64,000 nt of DNA, taken from Progne subis subis (lineage: Eukaryota > Chordata > Aves > Passeriformes > Hirundinidae). The notes under the pieces were generated by a model. The model did not search any database. It worked only from the letters and a program-made list of their open reading frames with translations, and was not told the origin of the DNA. The stretch lies in assembly GCA_022316685.1 (NCBI GenBank), contig JAKJHU010001858.1, positions 1 to 64,000 of the forward strand, in the 5' to 3' direction. This document shows positions 35,201 to 46,700 of this stretch, piece after piece. Position 1 is the first letter of the stretch; each line of letters opens with the position of its first letter. The translations under genes and the position numbers were made by a program.

Positions 35201-35772
35201 TAATACAGGCTTTCTCCTTCCTGGGCATCCCCAAATCAATAAAAACTGATAATGGACCCACATACACATCCAAGGAGTTCAGAAGCTTCCTGCAGCAATG
35301 GGGAATAGAGCACAAAACCGGCATCCCCTACTCCCTGACAGGTCAGGCCATCGTGGAAAGGACCCATCAAAATCTCAAAAGGGTCCTCAACCAACAACAT
35401 CAGTCTCTAAAACTAGAAACACCCCAAATCCAGTTGTCCAAAGCCTTGTTCACTCTGAACTTTTTAAATTGCACGTTTGAAAAACTTAAGCCACTGATTG
35501 TGTGCCACTTCAGAGAGAACTGCGAACTGCAACTGAAAGCAAAGCCTCCGGTAATGGTAAAGGATCCAGCAACCAGGGAAGCAGAGGGTTCTCATGATCT
35601 GATCACCTGGGGTCATAGGTATGCCTGCATGTCCACTCCCTCAGGTCCCAAGTGGGTGCCAGCCAAGCGGGTGAAACCTTTCATCCCTAAAACTGCAAAA
35701 CCACCTGCAGAGGGCCCACAAGTAGCCAATACTGCCTGGAGGAGGAGAAAGCACCGAACCTTCTCCTTATAA
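32248..35772 (+). CDS. B provirus pro-pol, one long open frame
   Basis: Open for about 1,170 codons, with no ATG needed if reached by frameshift; the first ATG is 32320. In order: a degenerate dUTPase-like part ending PKGQIIAQ; aspartic protease with LDTGA (about 32790) and WGRD; RT with LPQGMKNSP and YMDD (about 33600); RNase H; integrase with WQTDVTH, KTDNGP and IVERTH, giving D,D,E. Oddities: the first RNase H Asp is Asn (FTNASG) and one Cys of the integrase zinc site appears to be Ser (SPSC). Despite the open frame the enzyme set is therefore unlikely to be fully active. The C-terminus is followed directly by the 3' untranslated part. Confidence 0.93.
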   Translation, partial: LENANVKLNNPVITSSTFQQKSPDMTLSDHDVSRPCLTTECLQEPFRLQLTESLHLSDTDWHLGSLDLQVLGSWQHVGSKYVILRDTKYTRREVEILPGLISSNPKQLVLWLRCVRPPLFLPKGQIIAQAIAAPDPFPEKNSTRNKHLEVCPTRVIGRDKLIIGCEVRHGGEVINLKGVLDTGAYITIVPERMWPSHWELQNVVGHVEGVGGMKWAKQSKSVVQIKGPNGQLATLCPFVLDYSEPLWGRDLMPQWGVTTGIPDALPVFQAAATEERPTQKHNWKTDSPVWVEQWPLSKEKLNALQELVDEQLAKGHIVETTSPWNSPVFVIKQAKKGKWWLLHNLRQINNVIEDMGSLQPGMPSPVMLPQNWNLAIIDIKDCFFQIPLHPDDAPRFAFTVPTLNQEAPRKRYHWKFLPQGMKNSPSICQWYLSSLLSPVHAAVGEAIILHYMDDVLVCAPNDDLLSHALDLTIDSLVVAGFKLQEEKIQRMPPWKYLGLEIGKRTIVPQKLVVKNNIKTLADVQQLCGSLNWVRSWLGLTTEDLDPLFSLLKGGEELRSPRTLTQEARPALEKVQDCMATRQANRCKSDLPFKFIILGKLPHLHGVIFQWERVEKSKKDKDCRDPLFIIEWVFLSHHQSKRMTRPQELVAELIQKGRTRIRELAGCDFECIQIPIEINSGQITKAMLEHLIHENEALLFALDSYTGQISIHRPAHKLFREQIQFKLSLKSVQSRRPLKALIIFTNASGTSHKSVITWKNPQTQQWEKDIVEVKGSPQVAELAAVVRAFEKFPEPLNLVTDSAYVAGVVSRAEQAVLSEGSNSALFNLLSKLVNLISHREQQFYVMHVRSHTDLPGFIAEGNRRADALAAPVEMAPLPNIFEQAKISHQLFHQNVPGLVRQFHLTREQARAIVSMSPSCQQHALPALSAKANPRGLNSCEVWQTDVTHIMSFGRQRYVHVSVDTFSGAVYAFAHTGEKSSDAMKHLIQAFSFLGIPKSIKTDNGPTYTSKEFRSFLQQWGIEHKTGIPYSLTGQAIVERTHQNLKRVLNQQHQSLKLETPQIQLSKALFTLNFLNCTFEKLKPLIVCHFRENCELQLKAKPPVMVKDPATREAEGSHDLITWGHRYACMSTPSGPKWVPAKRVKPFIPKTAKPPAEGPQVANTAWRRRKHRTFSL

Positions 35773-35913
35773 TTATCATTATTCCTTAACAGTGTTTTTC
35801 TAGACAGTTTTGTTTGCACTAAAGGTCATTTTTCTTCTGCAACTTTAAAGGTACTCAAAGTCTGAACTTTGAGCATCTCCCACGAGCCGAGCCTTCCTCC
35901 TTCTTAATTTAAT

Positions 35914-35927
35914 AAGAAAAGGGGAAA
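35914..35927 (+). promoter_or_regulatory. Polypurine tract of the B provirus
   Basis: AAGAAAAGGGGAAA directly precedes the 3' LTR start TGTTGTAATG. Confidence 0.8.
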
Positions 35928-36253
35928 TGTTGTAATGCATTAATTTGGTTTATATTGTGTTTTATCAGATTTGTAATCTGTTTCATGGTTTTTTCCTTAC
36001 TCAGCTGTAACCTAACTCTTCCCCTCCCATTTCTCCCTTATTGGGTGGTGCCTCTGGGCCCTGCTCCCTGGGGGAAAAAGCCACGACATGGGAGTGGGGG
36101 GGGTCTCTCTGGTACCGGCAAGTCATCGGGACAGCTCCAGCCAAGCAGGGCAGGACTTGAAAATAAAAGTTGTAATATCCCACCTGAAGCCAGAGAGCAG
36201 ACTCTTTTACTTTTGCCATCGGCAGTCGTCTAGTCTCCTGGAGAAAAACTACA
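35928..36253 (+). repeat. 3' LTR of the B provirus
   Basis: 326 bp, homologous to 29412-29734 with about 15 substitutions and a small G-run length difference, indicating moderate age. Confidence 0.92.
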
Positions 36254-36259
36254 TCCTTC

Positions 36260-37124
36260 TACCCCCTCTGTTTTTTAAATGCAAACATAGGGAAAAGAGC
36301 CAAGTTTCAGTTTCTCCTCAAATTTATAGTCATTTTCCTGTAACTGTGGATGCTTGAAAAATCAAGAGTAACGCCACAAAGGGGAAATCTGTTTGTCTCC
36401 TCTTTATTGTCTTGGCTCGCTTGACCCTGTTGGGGATGTGCCCTTTCATTGTGTGCTGCTGTTGGGCCTGGGAGGACAAAGGGAAATGAGCTCTGTGTGA
36501 GCCCGTGTCTTGGTTGTGGACCAGCTGAATTAGCTGGAGCAGTCCTTGACTCAGTGTGGCTGCCTCAGGCTGCAGCTGCAGTGTGCCAGGTTGCCCTGTT
36601 TGCCTTTAGCACTGTTTGCCCCCAGTCTGGGTTTTGTGTGCAGCATGCAGACAGTGCTGGGGGTGATTTCCACTGGGCACAGCATTCCTGGGCTTGAGGG
36701 GAGAGAAAAGCTGAACCAGAACTTTAAAAAGCCACTGAATCACATCCCACTACAACAAGAGGGCAAGAGATGTTTTCTTCAGTGGTCCCTTCCATGGGAC
36801 AGAAAGTGAAAAGGTTTAGTCCAGTGATCTTCAGTCTCTGGCTTGCTGTGCTATTATTTTCAAGGAGGTGCAGATGTAGTTAAGCAAAATCCTGCAGAAC
36901 AGAAATTATAGGATTAGATCTGGGGTGGAGCTCTCCCTCCCAGCGCACTGGATTCTCACTTTCAACAGAAATAATGAAAGACCAACTCCAAAAGTGTTGA
37001 GTGTCCTCTCTTAAACCTCTAAAGCCCTTCCAGTTGCTGCCCTGGACTGGTTTGTTTGTCAAAGGGCTCCTGTCTAGCTGTCAGTCCTTTCTCTTTGCAA
37101 AAGCTCAATGCTTAGTGGCTTTAA
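36260..37124. other. Unique sequence, no gene
   Basis: No exon, RNA gene or repeat recognised. Confidence 0.5.
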
Positions 37125-37352
37125 GACAAAAGGGTATACTTAGATTAGATATTAGGAAGAAATTCTTTCCTGTGAGGGTGAGGAGCCCTGGCGCAGGGTG
37201 CCCAGAGAAGCTGTGGCTTCCCCTGGATCCCTGGAGTGTCCAGGGCCAGGCTGGATGAGGCTTGGAGCACCCTGGGACAGAGGAAGGTGTCCCTGCCCTT
37301 GGCAGGGACCTGGCACTAGATGATATTTAAGGTCCTTTCCAATGCAAACCTG
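37125..37352 (+). mobile_element. CR1 LINE 3' end fragment
   Basis: Shows the typical CR1 tail in order: TTAGATATTAGGAAGAAATTC, TGTGAGGGTGAGGAG, GCCCAGAGAAGCTGTGG, GTCCAGGGCCAGGCTGGATG, AAGGTGTCCCTGCCC and TAGATGATATTTAAGGTCC. It is 5' truncated, as usual for CR1, and codes nothing here. Confidence 0.88.
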
Positions 37353-37397
37353 ACTTGTTAAAGAAATATGGGTATTGATCTAGTATAGATACCCAGC

Positions 37398-38033
37398 TGT
37401 GATGGACAAAAACTCTCTAACAGTTTTAAGTTAGAAAGTGTATGTTTATTACGGCCTGGCAACACACGGGATAGTTCCCTAATTCACACTGCGAAATTCA
37501 CAGGTAATTACAAAGCCTTTTATTTACAAAAGTGTTGAATATCCAAAATACAAATGCATATTCATACCCCTGTCACCTCCCATTCCTCGCTTCGTATGCT
37601 AATTGGCAAAAAAGCTATTAAGCATGCGTACTTTGTTTCTTAAAATGAGTCGGGGGTCTATTCTGGGGAGGGGTCACCCAAAATGAGGAAGTAAGATGAG
37701 TCTTCCTCATCCTGACCTTTCTACCTTTTCAATGCATTCATGACAAATGAATCCTTGGTAGAACTTATAGTTTCCTGTGTTGAATGGGTTCTTTAAGGAG
37801 GAAGTCTGCAGTTATCTTATTTACCACATTTTGGTTTTTGTTACAAGCACAGCTACATAAACATAAACCTGACAAGAAATGAGTTACAAGATCCAGGGTA
37901 GCTTATCTAAGATCTGGCTTCTGTTAACTGCTAACAAAGATTACCTACCTACTTCAGCTAATTCAGCAACTTATTATCTTAACTTTCCTAAAATCTCTAA
38001 TTCTTCAAATTTAATGTCTCAAACCATCCCACA
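37398..38033 (-). mobile_element. Probable solo LTR, family F
   Basis: On the minus strand it runs TGTGGGATGG to TCCATCACA. A TATA-like TAAATAAAAGG (around 37517-37527) precedes AATAAA (37445-37450) by about 70 bp, a proper LTR layout. No target duplication matches at these ends (CCAGC left, GTTCT right), so a boundary may be wrong or the locus rearranged. No internal sequence of the family is in the window. Confidence 0.6.
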
Positions 38034-38635
38034 GTTCTCTAGGCAGTGAAGGTGTTGTTTTAACAGCATAAATGTCTCCTGAGGCTCAAGCAACTGTGTG
38101 AGGTTTTTTTTCTTCTGGCTAAATCTTTTTTGGCTAAGTCTAGGATGAAATATTTCATTTATTATGTTTCAAAAAGTAATGTTAACTGCTAATTTTGCTA
38201 CTCTGTTTTCTTTTACCTCAGATGGTTTTTACATTGCAGAAATGCTGGAAATAACAGGAGTGCAACAGATTTTAGCTGTATTTATTACTGTATTTATGAT
38301 ATACAGTTTAGTATGATGCCTGAAAATAGGGTCCTCACTCTGCTTTTGTTTCTTTAGCATTGTAACCCAGGAAAAAGATTTAATACAGGAATAGAAGTGA
38401 GGTAAAGACTGTTAAAGACCCATGATGTGTTTAAAACCTGCCCTAAAAATGATCAGTCATGATTTGGTCAGTGTGATGGAAGTACTTGGATAAAGTCCTG
38501 TGCCACCACCTGAAATCATCTCAGGCAGTTCAGCACATCCAGGTGGGTGTTGGGGTTGCAATTTTTGTAATGTGTCATGGGCTTTCCCCAACATTCAGGT
38601 GGTTTTAGAGTCTTTTTGCCCTCTGCAAATCTCCG
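38034..38635. other. Unique sequence, no gene
   Basis: Nothing recognised between LTRs F and G. Confidence 0.5.
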
Positions 38636-38969
38636 TGCCAACCGGAAGAAAGAGACGGAGTCTTCAGGTTCTGATTTTTCAAGGTTGCATGCTTCGTTTA
38701 TTGTTCTTATCTTACAATTTTCTCAGTGCCCCACGAAAGATGTTTGCAGCTGCTCGGGCTCCGACTCTGACTCCCCGACTCCTCCCGAACTGGGCTGTCG
38801 TTATCTTTTATACAAATTGCTATGTATTCTTTATTTATCATTACTTGCCAATGTCTATCACTTATACTAAACAGGTCATCTGTACTCTGACCCAATCTCT
38901 TTGAACTACTTTGTGCCACCGTCACAGTTGAAATGGAGTGAGGGAAGAAGAAAGAAGAAGCAGGAGACA
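38636..38969 (-). mobile_element. Possible solo LTR, family G
   Basis: On the minus strand a TGTCTCCTGC start, TATAAAAG (38805-38812) and AATAAA (38697-38702) follow in LTR order. The inner end near 38636 is a guess and no target duplication is found, so this could be a truncated LTR. Confidence 0.45.
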
Positions 38970-39334
38970 ATGCCCCAAATCCTTCATCTTGGCCCCATTC
39001 ACTTCAATGCTAGAAACCTAGATTTACTGTTTTTTCACCCTGTGATAAGCTAAACTACTATTTTTCACACTCTTGTGGCCTGCAACCCCTCCTGCAGTGC
39101 AGGAAGCCTCTCCCATGGACTGAGATCAAAGCCAGTGTCCCTCTGAGCTCTGGGCCGGGGTCCCAGACCCCCCTGTCCAGGTCTCTGACCCTCCAGGGCA
39201 GCCAAAGGAATGCCCTGGACTCCAACAGTAATGCACTGATTTATTTTTCTTCCCCCCAAGTTTCAGTTTTTTAGAGGACTTCTGTATGCTCTAGTGTCCT
39301 TCCAAAAGTTAAAACAAACCAAACATCAACAACC

Positions 39335-39381
<47 letters not shown>

Positions 39382-41401
39382 AAACAGAGTGGAAGTTTGG
39401 ACCCAGAGTACAGTTAGATGTAGATTTCAGGAAATTCATGGTGATTTTTTGATTTTTGGGTATGTGAGATTGGATTGTACTGTCAAATGTTTTAAAACTT
39501 CAGTTGTCCTAAACTTGCATGTTAATGGTAGTTTTGGTAGATTTTGCATAGAGCTGAGAGCTGATACCCTTGAGTCCCTGCAGGCAGCATCTACAGGCAA
39601 AACCTCTGGGTTGTCTGGTTCCTAACCTTCTCCATAATCCTGTGTGGATGTATGCAATTTTGGCTTTGCTTCATCAGTCCCTTTGAGACGAGCAAAAGGG
39701 AAGATTAATTCCCCTAGAAAATCTTTCTCTGCTTTGCATCCATATCAATTTCAGTGATTTTAAGTGTTTAAACTGAAGACTTAGGGAGCCTGGCAGTGCT
39801 GCAAACTTTTCAAAGCCTCAGGCAAAAACTAAACATCAGTATATTGCAGTCTGTTTGTACGGAATATTTGAAGAACTTCATTTTTATCTTAGTGCAGTTT
39901 AAGATTCTGGAAAGATATACAGACCTCTTCCTTCTCCCTATGAAATAAACAGGAGCAAATATGTATTGTTGCTGCATTCTAGTATTTTTTGTGATAATTT
40001 ATCCCACTATTAAATACTTTGCAATTTGATTAATCCTTGTAGTGCAGGGAAAGCTGTGTTTAATTCTGTTGTGATCACCTCTCCCAAACAGGCAACAGGA
40101 TTTTCCTGAAATGAATGAATTTGTTTGAATAAGGGTGCTTTTCCAAACAATCTGCTTTGTCTTCATTAAGAAACTGTAGTGATGGATCTGCATCACTGTC
40201 ACCTGTGGTGAGTGACTTCTTGCCCAGACTGTGTTTAACTTCTGTTTCTGTCAGGCCTTTGCTAGACTGGGAAACTGTTATCACAGTTTGGTTCCCACAG
40301 AGGTGTGCATGAACCTAGGCTTTGATAAGCTAATTAGACAGAGTTCTCTCAGTGAAATGCACCTCCATGTCCTTTAATCAGCTCTGTGACTGCTCTTGGC
40401 TGCTGCAAATTTAAAGAGGTATTTTGTCCTTACCCATCTGCCTGTTCCCTTTCTCTTGCTGTGCTCTGTGGTTTGCCTTTAAATATCTTTGGGGGTGGAA
40501 CTATCTGTGTGTTTTGTACATTATTGCAGATCTGGGAGGGCCTCTGGGTACTGCCTTAAGAAATGTTAAATAATAAAGCTGAGAGGAGGTGTTGCTTTAG
40601 CAGTGTATGGGTGTACCAGTGAAGAAATGGAGAGCAGATCCTCTTAGTCTCTCCCCTGGCTTAACCAGCTGGAGTCCTGGGAGATGTTTTGCAGACTCAC
40701 TGTGGCAAAATCATCGTATTTCCTTTATAACTATATTGATGGTAAGGATCTGTGTCCCTTCGATGTTATGGTTTTTTTTTTTTCCCCTGAAAAATGCTGC
40801 TGCCTTCTTCTTGAAAGCTGAGAGAGATCCCCAAAGCTTACCAGGCAGAAAAGCTCAGGGAGCTCTCAAAGGATATTGTTGCTTTTCCCTCTAACCTCTT
40901 ACAGTCGCTACCTTTCCTCTGTTCTTTTTTCTTTCTTTGCCAGTAAGGCGCTGTGTGCAGTCTTGTGAACCTTTGTGGGCCAGATTTCTCCCAGGTGCCT
41001 TTTTTTCCTCCTCAGTAGCTGCAGAAGAGGCAGTGGATCTGAGGGGGAGGTGTGTTTTATGATTTATGACACTTTATAAAGTGCATTTCACAGCAGAATT
41101 GACAGAGCTGGAGACTGAAGTCCACCCAGTTTTGGGGATGCAGAGGCAGGTAGGGGGTGGATCTGCTCCTGGTGACTGTGTGTCATGGACTGAGTGGGGA
41201 CACCTCTGCTTGCTCAGTCCTTGCTTCCCTGCTTAAACTGTCTGCATCAAGAGCTGGGGGTAGTGCCAGGAGAGCCCAGGACCTGTCTGTGCCTGGAGCC
41301 AAAGCCATTTTACACCTCTGGCACCTCTCCAGAAGCCATTGCAGGGCTCCTGCATGTCACCGGGCTCCATTATCAGCTGTTGCTCTAAAGCTGAGCTTAT
41401 T
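38970..41401. other. Unique sequence, no gene
   Basis: No exon or RNA gene recognised. It contains a 43-base A run at 39336-39378 without an identifiable retroposon body on either side. It ends at the TTGAC target duplication. Confidence 0.5.
39336..39378. repeat. Poly-A tract
   Basis: 43 consecutive A. The flanking sequence shows no clear LINE, SINE or processed pseudogene. Confidence 0.85.
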
Positions 41402-41406
41402 TTGAC

Positions 41407-41887
41407 TGTGATAAACATAAACTGTTTTTGTTCACTGGAGGTTAAATAACTCAAGATAACAGGAAGTTACTATGTTACTATCTAAGCTTATAGAAAAGCC
41501 ATATGCAAACATGCTCTTGCTCAATCCTTTTTTTCTCTACTTGCTTAATCAGCTTTAAGTTTCAGGAACTCAAGCTTAGTTACCATATAAGGAAGAAGGC
41601 TACTAGGGGACACTAGAAGATGACTACCAGCCTTCATCCCTGCGACCACCGGGAGGCAGAAAAAGACCCCCTAGCAACACGCCGCACATGCGCAGAGTAC
41701 TACAGGAAGGACACGTCAATCGGAGGAAGAAGCAAGATAAAAGAGGGACTGAAAACTTGCCCGAGCGCGGCAGTTGGCGGAGCGCAGACTCCCTGTCGCT
41801 CAGCGCTGTATTTTGCTTATGCCCCGCTTGCTGTAATTAATAAAATTCTAATTGGGACTAAAACCTTGAGTCGTGCAATTTATAACA
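41407..41887 (+). repeat. 5' LTR of the class I provirus
   Basis: TGTGATAAAC to TTATAACA. A promoter-like AGATAAAAGAGGG lies near 41735 and AATAAA near 41839. Nearly identical to 49960-50441. Confidence 0.95.
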
Positions 41888-41890
41888 ATT

Positions 41891-41908
41891 TGGTGCCGTG
41901 ACTCGGAT
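41891..41908 (+). promoter_or_regulatory. tRNA-His primer binding site
   Basis: TGGTGCCGTGACTCGGAT is the classical tRNA-His PBS, placed 3 bases after the LTR. It is used by several class I families. Confidence 0.9.
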
Positions 41909-42291
41909 GAGAATGTTCTGGTAGGATAGGAATACTGGGGAGGCGCCCCACCTCAGGTGGCCCCGGGATCCCTATTATCTACCCCGCTCTCACCGACGAA
42001 CCTAAAACTCGAGGCATAAGCAAAGGAGACCGGTCGACCCTATAAACTTTGTGCACAGAGGTCCGGACGAAGACGCAGGACGCGTGAGTATTGTGTGAAG
42101 TTTCACACGGGTAGCCGTTCGGTCGGGGTCGGGTATCCTGGAGTGTGCCTGTGTGAGAGGGAAGCCGGCAGCCGGACATCCCAAGCGAGTATGGACCCTC
42201 AGTTGTGCGGTTCCCATTGCCCGCGAGGGCGTGGGCCACGAACAAGGGGAAGCGAGTGATCGCGTACGTGTGATAGAAGGCACTCCAGAAG

Positions 42292-43715
42292 ATGGGACAG
42301 GGGAAGAGCAAGCCCCCTCCACCCATGAAACTCCCACCTGTACCTAAAGACAGTCCGTTAGGATTTATGCCAGCAGAATGGAGGCAATATCCTGGGACTG
42401 GGGATAAGGATAAGGCCAAGATGATACACTATTGTGTAGAAGTATGAGGTGGGAAGGAGATATCGAAGAATGTATTTTGGCCTATGTATGGATTATCGGA
42501 AGATTGGGTAAGGCAGAAGCTCAATCTGTGGGTCAATACTAAGACCCCTTTTAGTCAGGAAGAAAGTAATTATGCAAGTATCTGGGTTGAGACCCCGGGA
42601 GTGTTTTTATTTAACCTGAGTGAGAAACCTGACCCTTGTGAGACTAGGAGACGAGGGAAAAGGGAAGAAGTCCCCCTGGTTCCACCACTGTATGTACCGC
42701 CACAAGCCCCTCCACTCCCGGATGATGATAATGCACAAGATCAAGCTGAGGCTCCACCTAGAGGTCCTGTGACTAGACAAAGAGCAAGGCAACAGAACCT
42801 ATATCCCTTAAGGGAAATGCCTATGGGGGGGGGGGCTCAGGCTAGAATAAGGTTTACTCCTGTCCCACTGAGCTCAGGGGATGTGCGGGATTTTAAAAAG
42901 GAAATGGGGAACCTACTGGAGGATCCATTAGGAGTATCAGAAAGTGTGGACCAATTTTTGGGTCCCAACATTTATACTTGGGATGAATTACAATCCATCC
43001 TAGGAATCCTCTTTACATCGGAGGAGAAAAATATGATTAGACGTGCAAGAATGCGCATTTGGGATGCCCAGCATGCACAAGGGCCACAAGCAGACCTTAA
43101 ATGGCCATTACAAAATCCCAACTGGAATCATCAGAACCCAGAACACCGGGGACACATGCAGGATTTAAGAACAATAATCATCCAGGGCATCCGTGAGGCA
43201 GTTCCAAGAGGGCAGAATATTAACAAGGCATTTAATGAGAGACAGAAAAAGGAGGAGACACCTATGGATTGGCTAGAACGCTTGGAAAAAAAAAAAAAAA
43301 AAACACCTGCAGATGTACTTGGGCTTAGACCCTGAGACACCATTGGGGCAAGCACTGTTAAAAACACAATTTGTGGCTAAATCATGGGAAGATATCAGAA
43401 AGAAGTTAGAAAAATTAGATAATTGGCAAGATAGAGACCTGGATGAGCTATTGAGGGAAGCACAGAAGGTATATGTGAGAAGGGATGAAGAGAGTCACAA
43501 GAGACAAGTAAGAATGATGGTGGCAGCAGTAAGGGAAACTAGGAGAATTGATGCCCCTCCCAAAACAAGTCAAGTGGCCCAGAGAAATGGGGGAAGGGTT
43601 CCCCAGACGGAGAAAAAAAGAAGTAGGCGTATGCTTCTACTGCGGAAATAAAGGACACTTTTGGAGTGACTGCAGGAAGCGGCTGAGGGATGAGAGAGCC
43701 TTCAAGGAAGACTAG
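42292..43715 (+). pseudogene. Class I gag
   Basis: Starts at ATG 42292 (MGQGKSKPPP), a myristoylation-type Gly2 start typical of gammaretroviral matrix. A TGA at 42445-42447 breaks it. The frame continues through a Pro-rich segment and capsid (DPLGVSESVDQFLGP, YTWDELQSIL). An 18-base A run (43286-43303) then shifts it. The capsid C-terminus continues from about 43313 (GLDPETPLGQALLKTQF). Another shift near 43600 leads to a nucleocapsid knuckle CFYCGNKGHFWSDC (43632-43673). The frame ends at UAG 43713-43715, which in this class is a readthrough stop. Confidence 0.88.
43713..43715 (+). promoter_or_regulatory. Gag UAG stop with readthrough-like context
   Basis: GAC TAG AGGGGTCAGGGG: an amber stop right after nucleocapsid, followed by a G-rich stretch, the arrangement used for gag-pol readthrough in gammaretroviruses. 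In this copy pol lies one frame away from the UAG frame, so a 1-base indel has separated them or the coupling differs. Confidence 0.6.
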
Positions 43716-46700
43716 AGGGGTCAGGGGCTCTATTTGTGCGGACATGGAAACATCAGGAGCCCTTGATAAAATTAAAAATAGGTCCTCAGCAGCAGGAATT
43801 TGAGTTTTTAGTGGACACTGGAGCTGAGCGATCGACAGTCCAGGTATTACCAGAGGGATGTAAGATATCAAAGGAAACTGCTCAAGTGATAGGGGCGAAA
43901 GGGGAGCCCTTTGAGGTCCCTGTTATTAAGAATGTACTGGTGGAATCGAGATCCAAAATGGGAATAGGGAACCTTCTGCTGGTACCAGAAGCAGATTATA
44001 ATTTGTTAGGGAGAGACTTGATTATAGAAATGGGCATTAATATAGAAGTAGTAAATGAGGAAATAAAAATAAAACTCTGTCCCTTGAGGGTAGAGGATGA
44101 GGAAAAAATTAACTCAGAAGTGTGGTACACTCCTGATAGGGTAGGAAGGTTGAATATACCCCCCTTCTCGGTAACCATTAAAGATCCAGAGACACCGATA
44201 AGGGTTAAACAGTACCCCATCTCCCCGGAGGGAAAGAATGGGTTGAAGCCCGAGATTGAGAGGCTACTAAGCAAAGGACTCTTAGAACCTTGCATGTCTC
44301 CTTTTAATACCCCCATTTTGCCAGTAAAAAAGGCAGACGGATCATACCGGTTGGTGCATGACCTAAGAGAAATAAACAAAAGGACAGTAGCTCGTTTTCC
44401 GGTGGTAGCCAACCCTCACACCCTGCTAAGCAGACTAGGTCCCGAAACACAATATTATAGTGTAATTGACCTTAAAGATGCATTCTGGGCATGTCCTCTA
44501 GATGAGAAGAGTAGGGATTACTTTGCATTTGAATGGGAAGACCCAGTCACTCATAGGAGACAGCGGCTAAGGTGGACCGTGCTCCCCCAGGGGTTTACGG
44601 AATCTCCAAATTTGTTCGGACAAGCTTTAGAACAGATTTTGCAAGAATATCAGATTGGGGAAGGAGTGACCCTTATCCAATATGTAGATGACCTCCTGAT
44701 TGCTGGGGAAGCAGAGGACAAAGTACGGGCAGAAAGCATTAGATTACTCAACTTCCTAAGTGCCAAAGGGCTCAAAGTATCTAAGGCAAAACTACAGTTC
44801 GTGGGAAAAAAAGTAAAGTATCTTGGGCACTATCTACAGAAGGGGGAAAAGAAAATAGACCCTGAAAGAGTAAAGGGGATACTATCCATACTGCCTCCAA
44901 GGAGCAAGAAGCAAATTAGGCAGTTGTTAGGCCTCATGGGGTATTGCCGACAGTGGATTGAGAACTATAGCACCAAGGTTAAGTTTTTATATGAGAAATT
45001 GAGCCAAGGAGGGCTAGTGAAATGGGATGAGAAAGATGACAAACATTTGAAAGCCCTGCGGCATGATTTGGTCAATGCCCCTGTGTTAAGCCTACCCGAT
45101 CTGAAAAGACCCTTTTATCTATTTGTAAATACAGATAGTGGGACAGCTTATGGGGTACTGACCCAGGAGTGGGCTGGGAAAAAGAAACCTGTTAGGTACT
45201 TATCTAAGCTGTTAAACCTTGTAAGCAGGGGTTGGCCTACATGTTTACAGGCTATAGTGGCCTGCGCCCTGCTTGTGGAGGAGGCTAATAAAATCACTTT
45301 CAACGGGGAACTGAGAGTATTATCCCCTCATAATATCCGGGGAATTTTGCAACAAAAAGCAGAAAAGTGGATAACGGATGCCCGACTCTTGAAGTATGAG
45401 GGAATCCTATTAGACTCCCCAAAATTAACCCTAGAGGTGACAGCCTTACAAAATCCGGCCCAATTCTTATACGGAAGGCCAAGTGAGGATGGATTAGCCC
45501 ATGAGTGCTTATCTACCATAGAAGAACAAACCAAAATAAGACCAGACTTGGATGAAGAAGAATTAGAAGAGGGGGATAGGTTGTTTGTAGATGGCTCATC
45601 GCGAGTAATTAATGGAAAAAGGGTCTCTGGCTATGCAATAGTTGGGGAAGAAGGACTTGCAGTTATAGAATCAGGCCCTCTAAGTGGATCCTGGTCAGCG
45701 CAGGCCTGTGAACTTTATGCTGTACTACGGGCATTGCAGTTGTTGAAGAATAAATCAGGTACTATCTATACTGACTCAAAATATGCCTATGGGATTATAC
45801 ACACTTTTGGGAAAATATGGGAAGAGCGGGGGTTGATAAACTCCCAGGGAAAAGACCTAGTTCACCAGGATCTAATCAGGAAACTGCTGAAGGCCTTGAG
45901 GGGACCTAGGAAAATTGCTGTTGTTCACCTGAAAGGGCATCAAAAAGGACTAGATTTTAAAAGCAGGGGAAATAATGCAGCAGATCAGGAAGCAAAAAGG
46001 GCTGCGTTACTGACGTTACAATCTACCCCTCAGAAGGACCCGATAGCTGAAAGAAGGAAGTGTGGGACTTGCGGAGGAAATTTGCAAGAACCCCCTTGTG
46101 ATGCTTGCTGGAAAAACTGGGGAGTTGATGCTATAGAATGTGCATGTAGTAACCCAAGGGCAAAGATTGCCTCCATCATGAAAAGATCTGGAGAATATAT
46201 AATTTCACCACACAGGAAAAAGAAAAGATGGAAAGGATGGGGTTAAGGGAAAACCCAAAAAGGGAATGGCGACTCCCGGAGGATAATAGAACTGTACTGC
46301 CTAAATCCGTAGCTATGGACATTATAAGGAGAATACATAGTAAAACACATTGGGGGGCGCAAGCATTAGTAGATCAATTTGCCACTAAGCACATGTGCAT
46401 CAGGATAGATGACTTGGCAAAGCAGGTAGTGAGGGGGTGTGTTACCTGCCTGAAGGTAAATAGGGCTAATTTAAGAAAATCCTTAATGGGGGGACAACCC
46501 ACAGCATACTGGCCATTCGCTAACATCCAACTAGACTTTACTGAGTTACCGAAGACCGGGAGGTATAAATATTTATTGGTAATAGTGGATCACCTAACCC
46601 ATTATGTAGAGGCATTCCCTACAGCAAGGGCAACAGCACAAACAGTGATCAAGACCCTATTAGAGCAGATTATTCCCAGATATGGGGTCACAGAAACCAT

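Larger units (their letters stand above)
29412..36253 (+). mobile_element. Class II (beta-like) provirus, family B, no env
   Basis: Complete plus-strand provirus: 5' LTR 29412-29734, PBS, leader with a splice-site pair, gag 30366-32180, pro-pol 32248-35772, polypurine tract, 3' LTR 35928-36253. Only 141 bp lie between pol and the tract, so no env. The flanks TCCTCC (29406-29411) and TCCTTC (36254-36259) are a 6-bp duplication with one mismatch. The LTRs differ at about 15 of 323 positions by eye. The internal sequence is related to the A elements at 56870-60703 and 62093 onward. Confidence 0.92.
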
